Source: Omphalotus guepiniiformis (lineage: Eukaryota > Basidiomycota > Agaricomycetes > Agaricales > Omphalotaceae). From it: a stretch of 64,000 nt of DNA. The stretch covers positions 2,046,001-2,110,000 of the forward strand of contig JAQOOI010000022.1 of NCBI GenBank assembly GCA_028554645.1, given 5' to 3'. Below are positions 35,319 through 46,481 of this stretch, piece by piece (the stretch's first letter is position 1; each line of letters opens with the position of its first letter). Both the position numbers and the translations under genes were made by a program. Under the pieces are notes generated by a model. The model was given only the letters and a program-made list of their open reading frames with translations. It had not been told where the DNA came from and searched no databases.

Positions 35319-35958
35319 ATGTCTCTCGTCAAAGGGCACTACCATCCGTTTTTGTTTACGCTAATCACGTTGTCTGCCATGGCCGAGCTAGGCCTCACTG
35401 CGTTCCTCGTTAATGCGGGGAATGGCAACGGGACCTGGCCCAGTGTGCGGTACCATGCACTGTACGTTTAACCGGTATTGATTCAATCGAGAATCAAGCA
35501 TGCTTATTTGTCTACAGTTTGATTATGTTCGTTTTCAACGCTTCTTGGACACTTCTGTTTTCGTCGGCGTATATGCTGTATATGGTCGATGGAGGTGCTC
35601 ACTTTCTGGCGGATGTGGCTAGCTCTGTGATTTGGCTACTACTAACTAGCATCCTATGGGTAAGTTTAACTAAGCTCTTGTGGTTCCACCAGGCTTTAAG
35701 AAAGGTTCAGGGTACAGCAGCAGGTATCATGCACAACACCAGGTCAGGAGGTGACTGTCCTGATGTACCCACTATTTCACGGTAAGCATGCGACATGCGA
35801 AAGATGACTGAGTGTTACTGATGTATCGTAGATGCCGACAATCTCTTACAGTGGAAGCGTTGGGATGGACTGAGTTTGGACTATGTACTCTGAATTTGCT
35901 AGTCACGCTAGCTTGGATTCACAGCACTCGAAGGAGGGACTCGAGGCGAATGGTGTAA
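35319..35958 (+). CDS. Four-helix membrane protein, MARVEL-like
   Basis: Exons 35319-35461, 35518-35659, 35711-35781 and 35832-35958 join to 161 codons (160 residues) in one frame. The protein starts MSLVKGHYHPFLFTLITLSA and has four hydrophobic helices: residues 8-25, about 48-70 (LIMFVFNASWTLLFSSAYML), 78-95 (FLADVASSVIWLLLTSILW) and near the C-terminus (FGLCTLNLLVTLAWIHS). Between helices 3 and 4 is a loop with GTAAGIMHNTRSGGDC and RCRQSLTVEALGWTEFG, a pattern I associate with fungal MARVEL-type proteins. The intron before GTAAG was set to 35660-35710; a shorter 33-base alternative would also keep the frame. Function unknown; membrane organisation is likely. Confidence 0.78.
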
Positions 35959-36154
35959 TGGTGTAAGCGGAATGATGTAAGGACGATCGTTACATATGTA
36001 TGACTCGTGATTATCGGCCAGATTCGGGTTTCTATTTAAAGTAGTCTCAGCTTATCTGATAAGCGGAAGTCCTTTGATCTCCCAATTTATGCTCCTCCGG
36101 ACGACATTCATTTTAACACGTTTCTATAACTGCGCCAGTTTCTTTCTTACCGCA

Positions 36155-38361
36155 ATGACTGGTTCTGGTATTCTTCATGTCGATGTTCCTCAGCACGACC
36201 ATCGTCGCGCATCGTATGATGATCTACTTGTTGCGGATGCTGTAGACTCGGACAACGACCCAGTGGATGAACAGGGCTTGCTAGGTCGGAGGAGCGGTGA
36301 ATTTTCCGAAGACTATGTCGCGGTGCCCGTCCAGCCCATAATAAGGAGGAAGCCAGAAACATCGAAGCGCCGTGCTTTTTTCATTCGATCCCTTGCGCTA
36401 TTATGTGCATGCTTTCTTAGTGTGGGGAGTCATTAGTGTGTCCCATTCCTTTCTTACTGCTCTTGAAACTGAATAAGTATATAGTGCTTCATATATCTTA
36501 GGACCGTTAAAAAGTCGTCTTTCCAGAGAACTTGGTGCATCACATACGGAGTTCAGTCTACTGTTCTCCGCGTTCTCCTTGAATAGCACATGGACACCTT
36601 TAATTGGAGGTGTTTTGGCTAGCAGCTTGGGAACAACGTTCGCTAGTATTCTGGCCACTGGCATAATTCTCAGTGGTGCGTCGTGATCAATGCTCGCTGT
36701 ACGGAATCTGCATCTAATCAAGTTTCATTCAGGTCAAGTACTACTACTCTTAGGAGAGATGTGGGGAAACATCCGTTTGATGGCATTTGGTCTATTTGTA
36801 TTTGGTCTTGGCGTCAGTCCTCTCGCTGTTGTACAAGAAACAATAATTGTCCGATTCTTCAAATCTCATGGCTTAGGTGTATCGATGGCACTGGGTCTTG
36901 TTGCTGGAAAAGGCGCATCATTCATATCTGCCCGTACATCGTATCCTCTCACAGAGCATTTTGGCTCAAGAGCTCCATTTTACGTCGCCACTCTCCTAGC
37001 TGGCGTGTCCTTTCTTGTCAACCTGTGCTATATAATGGCTTCGAGATGGCTAGTCGATGGCGCAGGCGCTGAACTTGAAGCTACGGATATTTCTGAAGAA
37101 GCAAGACGTCGGTCAATTCATAATATGACTGAAGCTCAAGCATTGGAGAAGGTTGCTGCTAAGAAGAGAGTCAATCTTCGGAATGTCACTAAATTAGGTG
37201 ATGTCTTCTGGGCGTAAATTAACCCTCTCCTATCGTTTTGCTTCCTCGCTGAGCTCGAATTGCTAGATATGTTCTATTAAATGTTTTCTGTGGAGCCATC
37301 TGGGCCCCATTTACACACCTCGCATCGTGAGTCTAGTCAATTCCATATAACGGGACGTTCAGAGCTTTACTTCGCCATTAGAAATATCATCGAGATACGA
37401 TACAAACTAACGGAACAAGGCGCAGCAAATAATGCATCTTACCTCCTCGCTGGTAGCATATTCTTGTATCCTATCGTAAGCCTTTACCCTTTACACTAAC
37501 CCATATAATGTACTCAAACTGTTCAAGTGTGGATATCTGGTTGATAGATATAAACGCGGACCTATTGTGGTCCAGTTGCTGTTGTTGTCGTCTACACTGA
37601 CTCTACTTGCATTCACTTGGCTGGCGCTACCTCCAACTTGGACGGGAACCCCAATACCGGCTATCGCTTCTTTTGCCTTTGGTCATGGATTTTCTCCCCG
37701 TACGGTTTCTTCTACTCTGCTTATGATGAGATTTTCTGACAGCTACGAAAGTACTGCTTGTGGTACTTGTGCCCAAGATAGTATCCCTCAAATACGTCTC
37801 CACCGCCCTCGGTGTACATAAAAGTGTAAGCACACCCTTACCGCATGTTCAAACTTGCTCATGTTTCGCCAGTTGGAGCAGACTGGCTCCGTCTTGCTTC
37901 AAACTCTTGCCGGTCGCGTTTTGGATCAACATCGGAAGGAAGAACCGACGTCGCCTGGAAACACTAAAGGAAATGAGGCCTCAGTACAGCGGATTCTCGT
38001 CATCTTCCTCATTCTCAATGTCATTCAGCTTCTAACCATTCTAGGCCTCACCTATCTTCAACATAGAAAAGATTCTGCGGTGGAGGCGACAAATCATGAG
38101 CAAACGTCATCTCTCTCACCACATCGAGAGGTGCTCAGTGGAGAGCAAGAACCTCTATTAGAGACATCCGGAACCCACCGCCGTTACTCGTCCACAGGAT
38201 CAAGACTGAGATTTGCGATCAAAGACGAAGCGAAATTGAAGCAAGAAATACGTAGAGGTGAAGTGTTCGCGTCTTGCAGCTTGGGCCTCATAGTTTTTGC
38301 ATGGGTTTTATTCATGGGAACAGCGTATCTCAGACTGGGGACCAAACAGGGGCATGCGTAA
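36155..38361 (+). CDS. Major facilitator superfamily transporter, MFSD1-like
   Basis: Multi-pass transporter with 12 expected helices. The cytosolic N-terminus (MTGSGILHVDVPQHDHRR to KRRAF) is about 85 residues long and contains an acidic EQGLLGRRSGEF segment, reminiscent of dileucine sorting signals. Helix 1 is FFIRSLALLCACFLSVGSH; the later exons read HTEFSLLFSAFSLNSTWTPL, FGLFVFGLGVSPLAVVQETI, ALGLVAGKGASFISARTSYP and APFYVATLLAGVSFLVNLCY. A large cytosolic loop (AELEATDISEEARRRSIHN) divides the two halves. The second half includes YLLAGSIFLYPI, LVDRYKRGP, LEQTGSVLLQTLAGRVLDQH and a final helix IVFAWVLFMGTAYL. Gene structure has about seven introns. Relationship to lysosomal/vacuolar MFSD1-type carriers is suggested by the FGLGxxPLAVxQ block. 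Substrate cannot be read from sequence. Confidence 0.82.
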
Positions 38362-38685
38362 TAAGTTGATCTAGTATGACCGTAGCTACTCACTCTATTT
38401 CACGAATCTGTACAAATAGTGTATTGCATTATAACTGAACAATTCACGACTGAAGCACTTATAATTCGAGTGTATGTACATACGGAAGTAAAAACATGCG
38501 ATCACTGAGTTATTGCGATCGGAGATACAGGTTAGAATAATTATAACACACAACGTGTTTTGGGTGCCCTCGAGTAGCAGTGCGTGCTGCCCTGCGGCAC
38601 TCCATCACATTCTCCTTTTCAGGTTACATGTTCCGTTTGTGAGGCCACACAATAAAAGCTGCTATCAACTCACGATTTGGCTTTA
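38362..38685. other. Gene-free stretch upstream of the GH16 gene
   Basis: About 320 bases with no gene. AATAAAA at about 38652 lies some 35 bases upstream of the GH16 ATG and may serve as a weak TATA element. Nothing else is evident. Confidence 0.4.
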
Positions 38686-40533
38686 ATGCGTTACGAACTG
38701 TTTTTTTATGTCCTTGCTCAACTTGCCTTCCAGGCTTCTGCTCTTCCGAACTTCACAAAAGACGCTTTCAGCTTACGGAGCCACCTGCCCTCGCTCAAGC
38801 GATTATGGCCTTCTCAGTGGATGGAAACTAGAGCAATAGGGAACCAATTCGACGTCAATCCAAACGGTTCAACTTTTCTCTGGCTGCCAGAGGACGAGTT
38901 TTCGGGGACCACCTTCTTTGAGTGCGTGCTAAGCATTAGTGTCTGTTGCTGTCAGGCTCTGACGTCCGTATCCCTGGTTGTCAGCAACTTCCAGTTCTTC
39001 ACTGACCAGGATCCTACGCAGTGTGTTCTCAAGTTTCATCTATTACCAGTATCGTTCGTTAATCGTGTTTTCGTTCTAGCGGAACAGTCACGTAAGTATG
39101 TTGTTGATGCTAGTCTGATTGCAAGTCTAACTTGTTCAGTCACCTTTGTCAATTCAAGCGTCGCATTCTCCGAGCGTCTCGCGTATGTCCAAGATGATGG
39201 AGTTGTGATCATGAGAGGCGATAATTTCACGACACTCCCAATGGGAGTAAACAGAAGCAGGTGCGGATGTACGACCGAATACTGCTAAATGGTCAGTTGA
39301 AAAGACTATCTGTTCAGTGTTCGAATATCCAGTTATAAGCAATATAATACTGGTTTATTCATCTTGGACATCAATCAGGCACCATGGGGCTGCGGTACAT
39401 ATTGCGCTTCAAACCCTTTTTGGCCGTATGGACGCTCAATTGCTCTTATAGGAACATGGCCTGCATTTTGGACTGTAGGAGGGGGACAATGGCCATACGT
39501 GCGTATCGCTTTACCTTACTGACGCATCGTTAACTCATAGTTCCTCGTTTAGACCGGCGAAATTGATATCATAGAAGGCGTGCACGACAATCAGCATAAT
39601 CAAGTGACTTGGCATACTGGTCCAGGTACATCAAGCATCGTTAAAGTGATTTCATATCTAAATGTGAACCAGGCTGCCAACTCACACCAGAATCTAACTT
39701 CACCGGCACCATCGTGGTACGTCTCTCCAGGTTTCAGACTAAAATTAGCTGACTGATACTTGTCCTCAGCAAAGCAATGGTCAAAATAACACTGACTGTG
39801 ACGGGATTCTCAACGATAACGCCGGGTGTGGTATCACTGAATGGAGTAGAGCTTCTTATGGTCCTTTCTTTGACCAGCAAGGGGGTGGAGTGTTCGCAAT
39901 GAAATGGGATGAAAACGGTATTGCTGTCTGTGCGTCCATAAACTACTCGCATATCTACGAAGTACTGAATCTATTCCAGGGTCATTCTACAGAGCCGCCA
40001 TACCTCAGGACGTACAGCAGGGAAGTCCCAATCCATCTCTGTGGGGCGAACCTGTTGCGGCCCTCGAACCCGGAGGATGCGATCCTGTCACGAACTTTGT
40101 GAATCATTCGATCATCTTTGGTAAGTACCTTTTCTGAGCAACCCGGCGATGTGGTTTAAACACGTCTTTCTAGATATCACCTTTTGCGGTAAAGCAATCT
40201 CTACACCACAGTCTAATTCTCACTGATTTGAAACGCAGGTGACTGGGCTGGGAACTCGTATGCAACGTCAGGTTGTCCTGGGACGTGTGCCGAACGACTC
40301 ATGGAGCCCTCAAATTTCGATGTGGGTTGAATGGCTCTGTATACAATGCAGTCGCTCAGTTTCTTTCGCAGAATGCCACCTGGAGTATCAACAGTCTCAA
40401 GGTATATCGGAAACAGCTCGTCAACGGTAGGATTTCCGGGGCCGCGATTTCTAATCTGAGCCCTCAGTATTTCAATATAAAGAGATGTATTCTAGCAATG
40501 ATATTCATGAGTATAATGCTGGCTCTAGTCTAG
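38686..40533 (+). CDS. GH16-family endo-beta-glucanase-like protein
   Basis: Secreted glycoside hydrolase of family GH16, probably acting on beta-1,3(1,4)-glucans. The start MRYELFFYVLAQLAFQASAL is a signal peptide; the TTG three codons upstream is not needed. The first exons give TTFFDNFQFFTDQDPTHGTV and RLAYVQDDGVVIMRGDN. Later exons give NTGLFILDINQAPWGCG, GTWPAFWTVGGGQWPY and TGEIDIIEGVHDNQHNQ, where EIDIIE supplies the nucleophile and acid/base glutamates. The remainder includes QVTWHTGPGCQLTPESNFTG, NAGCGITEWSRASYGPFFD and FAMKWDENGIAVW, ending in a hydrophobic stretch (ILAMIFMSIMLALV) that may anchor it. At least eight introns are inferred. The intron at about 39088-39143 has abnormal ends if the conserved HGTVTFVNSS is to be kept. 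Confidence 0.82.
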
Positions 40534-40608
40534 AGTATATAGTTTTACCTACATACACTAGATGGACATTAGACGATGGAATGAATTTTACCAAGTGCGC
40601 AGCATAAG

Positions 40609-42045
40609 TCATAGTTTCATCTTCCAAATCCTATCCTCTACGCTGTTGAATTGATAGATTGTGTCTGCCTCTGCAAAGCTTGCGCGTAGGGGTGTGACGC
40701 TCACACTACCCTGCTCTAGAGCCCATCCATCGCTGCCAGCAACAACAGAAGCGTGGTCAGGTCGTATCAGACCCTCCATCTGAGGTGCCCATTTGAATGT
40801 TAAAGCCTCATCCCCTCCGTCAGTCGGATTACTGGCAGGCTCTATAGACGAAGTGGATGAATCGGGACCAGCAGGATCAACAGTGGGAGGTGTAGGAAGC
40901 ATTTTAGCCATAGCGATAGATTTGAACAATTTCCCGTAAGACGTTCGCCACATTGTCGTCCAATAGATCTTGAGACTCTCCTCTGAAAGCAGAGCTTCGA
41001 TGAGAGGGATATTCACGTTGTATAAATCTACTTCGTTGTTTTTCAGTCCTGCCTCGTCAGATCCCCAATTACTCCAGAGATAATTAATGATATTTGAGCC
41101 CAAAACATGAGCGGGCTCAAAGTAGGAAGCTGGAGTCGGGTGTACAACAGTGCCATAAGATATTGCGATAGAACGGGTCTTGGACAAAGATGAGGACATA
41201 GCGGCGCCTATGGTTCCAGACGAAAGGGCAAAAGCGGCTGGCGATTGAGGTGAGGTTCAGAGAAAGGGGTCAGGAGACAAAAAAGTACGACTAACAAGAG
41301 GAGTTGCGACCAAGGTTTGGCCCTGAAATCTGATAAATGTTATGGATAGGGATAGGATGGAACAGCATTGAATCTAGAACACGTACCACGAGGTCGATCT
41401 CATTGGGGTGTAAGTTGTGCAATCCAATATTCGCACAAGTCGCTGGCGTCTGCAGGCTGTAAGAAGAGCACATAAAGCAACTCAATCAACATACGCCGTC
41501 TAGAAGTATCCACTCGGCCTATAATAACATAAGAACGCGCGAAGGAGCTCAAAAATGCTGTTTACTAATTCATTCTCCTTCAAGGGTCTGGAAGTGGAGG
41601 AAATTTCGCCTTGACCGTCTAGAGTTGATATATATAAGTCAACGTCCATGACCCTTCGACGATAGCTTATGGGCACCAGGATTTCTTGGGTAGTAATAAC
41701 GGCCTTTGGTTATCTCTTTGATATGGTACGCCTTTCCTGATCACGGAATGAACAGAGTTTGTAAACACAACATTCATGGTGAATCCATACCAATCCATGA
41801 CTTCTGTGAGCTGGGTAGAACGACCTTCACATCCCAACCTAATGTACTACCAGTTTGTGACATTGTCTAGGCCATTCAGGCTACCACACACCAAGACGTT
41901 CAGTAAGATGTTTATAAAGACCAAAAACATAGGGTGATTCCTTAGGATCTGGAGGTCCATCATCGTTCTAAAACAATTCAATGAGCCAAGAAATGTAAGA
42001 TCAAGGAATTGAACTGACGGTGAGCAAAACTCTGGGCTTCGACAT
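40609..42045 (-). CDS. SurE-domain phosphatase, Pby1-like without ligase domain
   Basis: Acid phosphatase/nucleotidase of the SurE fold. The first exon from 42045 encodes MSKPRVLLT; an intron follows and then NDDGPPDPKESPYVFGLYKH, giving the N-terminal LTNDDGPP metal site. Further exons contain WDVKVVLPSSQKSWIG, KAYHIKEITKGRYYYP, PATCANIGLHNLHPNEIDLV, SGPNLGRN (the SGxNxGxN motif) and LSSGTIGAAMSSSLSKTRSI, then GLKNNEVDLYNVNIPLIEAL. The end, TPLRASFAEADTIYQFNS, is followed by EDRIWKMKL and a stop at 40609-40611. Yeast Pby1 carries a tubulin-tyrosine-ligase-like domain after SurE; nothing like that is found here, since only 75 bases remain before the convergent GH16 stop. Physiological substrate is unknown. 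Confidence 0.85.
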
Positions 42046-42193
42046 GAGGGCGGAAGCAGAGACAAATAAAGCAGGAAGTGTCTTCACCGCTACAATAACG
42101 ATTCAAATATTCACGACCTTTCATCTCCTCCTTTTCTTCTTTTTATTCCTCTTCTGTATCACCACGAATTGTATTTAAATCACGACTAGACCC
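42046..42193. promoter_or_regulatory. Divergent promoter between SurE-domain gene and RasGEF gene
   Basis: Only 148 bases separate the two start codons. The RasGEF side is strongly pyrimidine-rich (C/T runs at about 42119-42155), as in many basidiomycete promoters. No TATA box was seen, except TTTAAATC at about 42174. Confidence 0.45.
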
Positions 42194-45100
42194 ATGGAAC
42201 TGGCCAGCGACATGCCCAGCGACGACCTCTCTCCGCCGTCTCAGGATTTGCTCACTCTAAACCTCTCTAATGACTCCCATTCTCTTGCTGTCAGTGCCCC
42301 TTTCGTGACTCCCAAGTCTCCCGCGTCTTCCTTTGCATCTAAGGAGTCATACTCGACCGCCATCTCGTCCTCGTCTCTTCTTGATCTCGATACTCTCCCC
42401 ACCGCCGGACTTGCTCCAAATAGCCAGCCAAATCTTCTGCCGTCTCAGAGTCTTCGCAAATCTGTCTCTGTTGACTCATTTGTGCAATATGGTCGCGATA
42501 CTCATCCACCAGTCATTACCAGACCCAATCGCGGCCATACTGGTTCTGCCCTCGAGGCTCCTCGGGGACTTGTGGGACTGACAAGGGAATTGGATCATAC
42601 TGGCTCTTCTGGGAGGGCTAGAGGGGACAGCGTCAGCTCTGTCAGATCTTCGCTGGCTGGAGACTCTGATGTAGATCGGTCGGATGCCTTTAATAGCCCA
42701 ACTGATCGTTACAGACACGTATCCTTGAAGGGACAAGAGCAGACCAGAGCATTCAATCTTCGCGGTGGAGAGTTGCCTTTGCCTTCTCGCACACCCACCT
42801 TGAGCACTACCTCAAGTATGAGCAGCATCGCGACAGCTTCAACCAGCTCGAGCACGCAAGAAGCAGCGCCTGTTCTGGGATCAGCTTCCTCTCTGCAGTC
42901 TGCGCCCAGACAGGTAGCCACCTCCTCAGGCAGGACGCGAAGTGGGAGTCTAGGGGTGTATACCTCGAACACGGGTAGACGTATGTTGATCAATACCCAA
43001 TTGCCGCCTGTGAGTCCTGGTTTACTTTACTTCTGCCTTCGTGTTGAGTCCACGTCATAGCACGAAAGCAATCAGGCCGTGACGCTAGTCGTCATTGGAA
43101 CGGCAAGTTGCGGAAAAACAACTGCTATTCGCAAGGGTTTGAAAAACTACAATCTATCGGAACCTAGTGCACCTCTACCAGGAACTCAGTCGTCCGTTCC
43201 ATGTATGTCGTGACGTCTATTCACCCTCGCTCTTGCGGAGGATTCTCATTGTGATCTTGATGTTCCATATGTACGTCGACAAGGAAAATTAATCCGGGAG
43301 GACGGTGTACCGGATTGTCCTCTCAACGTTATTGAAGTCGACATCACTCCGGTTATGCTTGAATCCTTGCTTTCCGGATCCAGAATCGAGTATCTACCTG
43401 AAGCTCTCAAAGTCGACGGAGTCATCATATGCTATGATGCATCGAAAGAGGCATCTTTCAGACCTGTTGAGGAGCTTCTTCGTATGTCATATATTTTCTT
43501 ACTATTCCAAGCTTGGTCTGATTGGTGTGCAGGTGCTTATCGCGCTCTCCAACTGCCAGTAATTGTGCTGGCATGCAAATCCGATTTAGAGCGTAGAGTT
43601 GATCCTCAAGGTGCTGTGGAGATTCTGCAACAGTATGACGCTGGCCTTGTGGAAGTCAACTCAAACGAATCGGGAAGAGAGAAAATGAAGCGATCGTTCG
43701 ATTGGCTATTCAAAGCAATAGTGAGAGACCGACGTGAGCTACAATCGTGTATTTGTCTAATTCCTTGTGTACTTACCATTATCATTATCCCCAAAGGCTC
43801 ATCTAGGAGCAGACAGTTTGAGGATTATCGGAATCCTGCCTCTCCAGAGGTATTGAGATCGCCGTCTTGGGATATGTTCGAAGGCTCCAGAACTGCGACT
43901 CCTATTGCTTCCTCGTCTACCATATCTACAACAAACTACGTCCCGCCACCGGGGCCAATAGTTACTCAGTCTTCTCTGCCCACTATCCCCTCCCCTCGCA
44001 CCTCCACAACTCCTAACTCTTCAAGTCGTGCTCGATCTACCGGAGACTTATCGTCCGAGCATGAGAGGGCAAAGTACCCTGAATCCTCATCTACGGAAGA
44101 GCCTGAACAGTCTAGTAGTACTGGCATGCGAGGTCTTGGCTCTGAGTCAGTCAATGGCGCTGGTCTTGAGACCGCAGCCGTGGTAGATGACGCTCCCCCG
44201 CCGAAAGTAGAGAGTAAGGAGAGAGAAGCGTACGTAATCATCCTGGAGTGTCATTCAGGGTTGACTAAATGTGATCTAGTCGTCCTGCGCAATGGGCTAC
44301 ATTGGATGAACTCTTAGACAAGTTATTGTTTTTGGCCGTGAGCGGTGACGGTGAGCGCGATGGAGTGTCGTTTAGCGCCCTTGCTGACCTACGTGCCAGA
44401 TCCGACTTATATCACACATTTCCTACTCACATATAGGCGGTTTGCAAGCCCACGTAGTGTGATTCTTGCTATGCAAAAACGGATGCGCCAGCTTGATAAT
44501 CCATCTGGAGATCCTATGTTTGCCTGTTTTGCGCAAATGAGGTACTTCTAATGCTTTGTTCCTTTTTCATACACTAATCTTGGCGCAGAATATGTCATCT
44601 CCTCGAGACTTGGAAGGAAGGGTACCCATACGATTTTGCAGTTCGGGGAACTGCGGGTGCCCTTTCTGCTCTCATCACGTCAATTATATCCAAGACGTAC
44701 CTTCTTCACTATGGATCTGACTTCCTGCCCTTCTTGGAAATGTTACCTACACTGGTTGACCGGGACAATAGTTGGGCGTTCAAGATAGACGACAGTGCAG
44801 ATGAGAGTGATGATTCATATAGCCTTTTGGAGGATGACGACGAAAGCATCAAGTCTGGACCCATAAAGCATTCTTTCCCAACACAGGACAGATCTGTCTC
44901 AATACCCAGCGCCCAAACAAGAGAACGGAAATCTAGTCTGCCTTTGACTGCCAAGTCCTTGTTATCCAGCTCTAGTATATCCACGGGGTCCGCAGAGTCT
45001 GATTCTACGGATTTCACTCCTAAGCAGCAGCTTCGGGAACTAGTTCGACTTGCCAACGAGGTGAACACGATTGACCCCGGAGAGCTCGCTCAGGAGATCA

Positions 45101-46145
45101 CCAGGATTGAGAAGCGGCTCTTCCTTGATATAGAGGTTCGTCGTGACTTCATCGATCTCGAAATCAAGATTTATTAAGTGGAATTCAGCCGAGAGACTGG
45201 CTTCAATATACCTTCGTTTCTGGAAAGAAAGATCCGGAAAAAGACACCATTGCCCGATTCAACAACGTGTCTAATCATCTTGCAGACTGGTAAGTCTTGT
45301 GCACCCCGTGGATTCACTCGATTTCTCTAACCCATCACAGGGTGGTTTCTCTGATATTGTGCCACGATAGTCCGAGGCTGCGGGCTAAACAAATAGAAAA
45401 GTTTGCTGAAGTGGCGCAGAAACTGCGTGCTTTGAATAACTATTCCGCACTGCGAGCATTCGTTGCAGGAATTAACAATTCAACATTTCCCGGCGACCAA
45501 ACTATGGAACGATTCAAGTCAAAATCTCCGGAGCACGCTAAAAACTTACAATCATGGGATGTACTCTTGCAACATATCCGTGCCCATCGTGCCTATCGCT
45601 TAGCGCTCCGGAATACGAAGGGTGCATGCATACCTGCCCTGTAAGATAAACATTCATCTCAGTGACATCTACTTCTTATGTCTATCTTCCCTTTCAGCGA
45701 AGTCCACATGTCAGATCTCATTCGTGCTCACGAGGCTAACGATGACTTCAACTCTTCCGACCGGTCAAAAATCCATTGGGGAAAATTCAATATGATGGGC
45801 CGTTTCATCACAAGCACCACGCAATGTCAAGCTCAATGTCGATCAACTACAGACTACGATTTTCCGGAACGCCCCTACATCCGCAACCTATTGATAACCA
45901 AGTACTTGATGGACGATGAGGTGAGAGTTTTTTTTTTGGACATTTGTAATCACGCCCTTTACATCCATCTCCTGCAGATGCAAAAATCTAGAATTGCACC
46001 TCCTGATACAGATTATATGTATGATGAACCGCCTAATCCGCCAGCCACTGTGATTCGCGATTCTCAATCAAACACCCAACCCAGAAACGTCAACGTTACA
46101 CATATTCGTCGATGGCTCTTCGGTAACTCTCGCGAACGTGTGTGA
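42194..46145 (+). CDS. Ras guanine nucleotide exchange factor with N-terminal GTPase-like domain
   Basis: Activator of a Ras/Rap-type GTPase, with an unusual architecture. Residues 1-280 are Ser/Thr-rich and disordered. A Ras-like P-loop domain follows: AVTLVVIGTASCGKTTAIRK (GTASCGKT is encoded at 43097-43120), then LNVIEVDITPVMLES where a normal GTPase has DxxG, then VDGVIICYDASKEASF and IVLACKSDLERRV (NKxD-like CKSD). A second disordered linker (about 43.8-44.2 kb) leads to the REM region (LDELLDKLLFLAVSGD; THFLLTYRRFASPRSVI). The CDC25 domain includes PGELAQEITRIEKRLFLDIE, PRDWLQYTFVSGKKDPEKD, FNNVSNHLADWVVSLIL and LRALNNYSALRAFVAGINNS, then VHMSDLIRAHEANDDF. It ends HIRRWLFGNSRERV. About ten exons. 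The GEF assignment is firm; the role of the GTPase-like part is not. Confidence 0.88.
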
Positions 46146-46481
46146 AGTATTATTTATTGGAATAGTGACTTGTGTACCTTCAATTTTTCCTCTGCGTCTA
46201 TATTCATTGATATTCTCAGTCATATCACTTGTTCGCTTCCCCTGTCTTGCTGTCTCTTCTTTTTCCCTGTGTACGGAATGGCATACCACATTAAACATTT
46301 TTCATTCAGAATCTCTGTGACACTTCAGTGAAAAAAAAAAAGCCGTATTACATATTTCTCGACAGTCTTTCACTAATCACGTGCGCCGCGCAAACCTCAA
46401 AATTTACTCCAGTGGATCATCAGTAGACACTAACCTAACGGCTCATCGACATCCCTCAGCTATATCGAATCTTTAACCAAT
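46146..46481. other. Gene-free stretch between RasGEF and DRS1
   Basis: About 335 bases holding the 3' end of the RasGEF gene, a run of eleven A at about 46330-46340 and the DRS1 promoter. No open reading frame of note. Confidence 0.45.

Noticed and set aside
35660..35692. 33-base intron alternative in the MARVEL-like gene
   Set aside because: It would be unusually short; the 51-base GT..AG intron 35660-35710 gives the better-looking LWGTAAGIMHNT join.
46330..46341. Run of A, considered as a retrogene poly(A) trace
   Set aside because: The neighbouring DRS1 gene has introns and there is no target-site duplication around the run.
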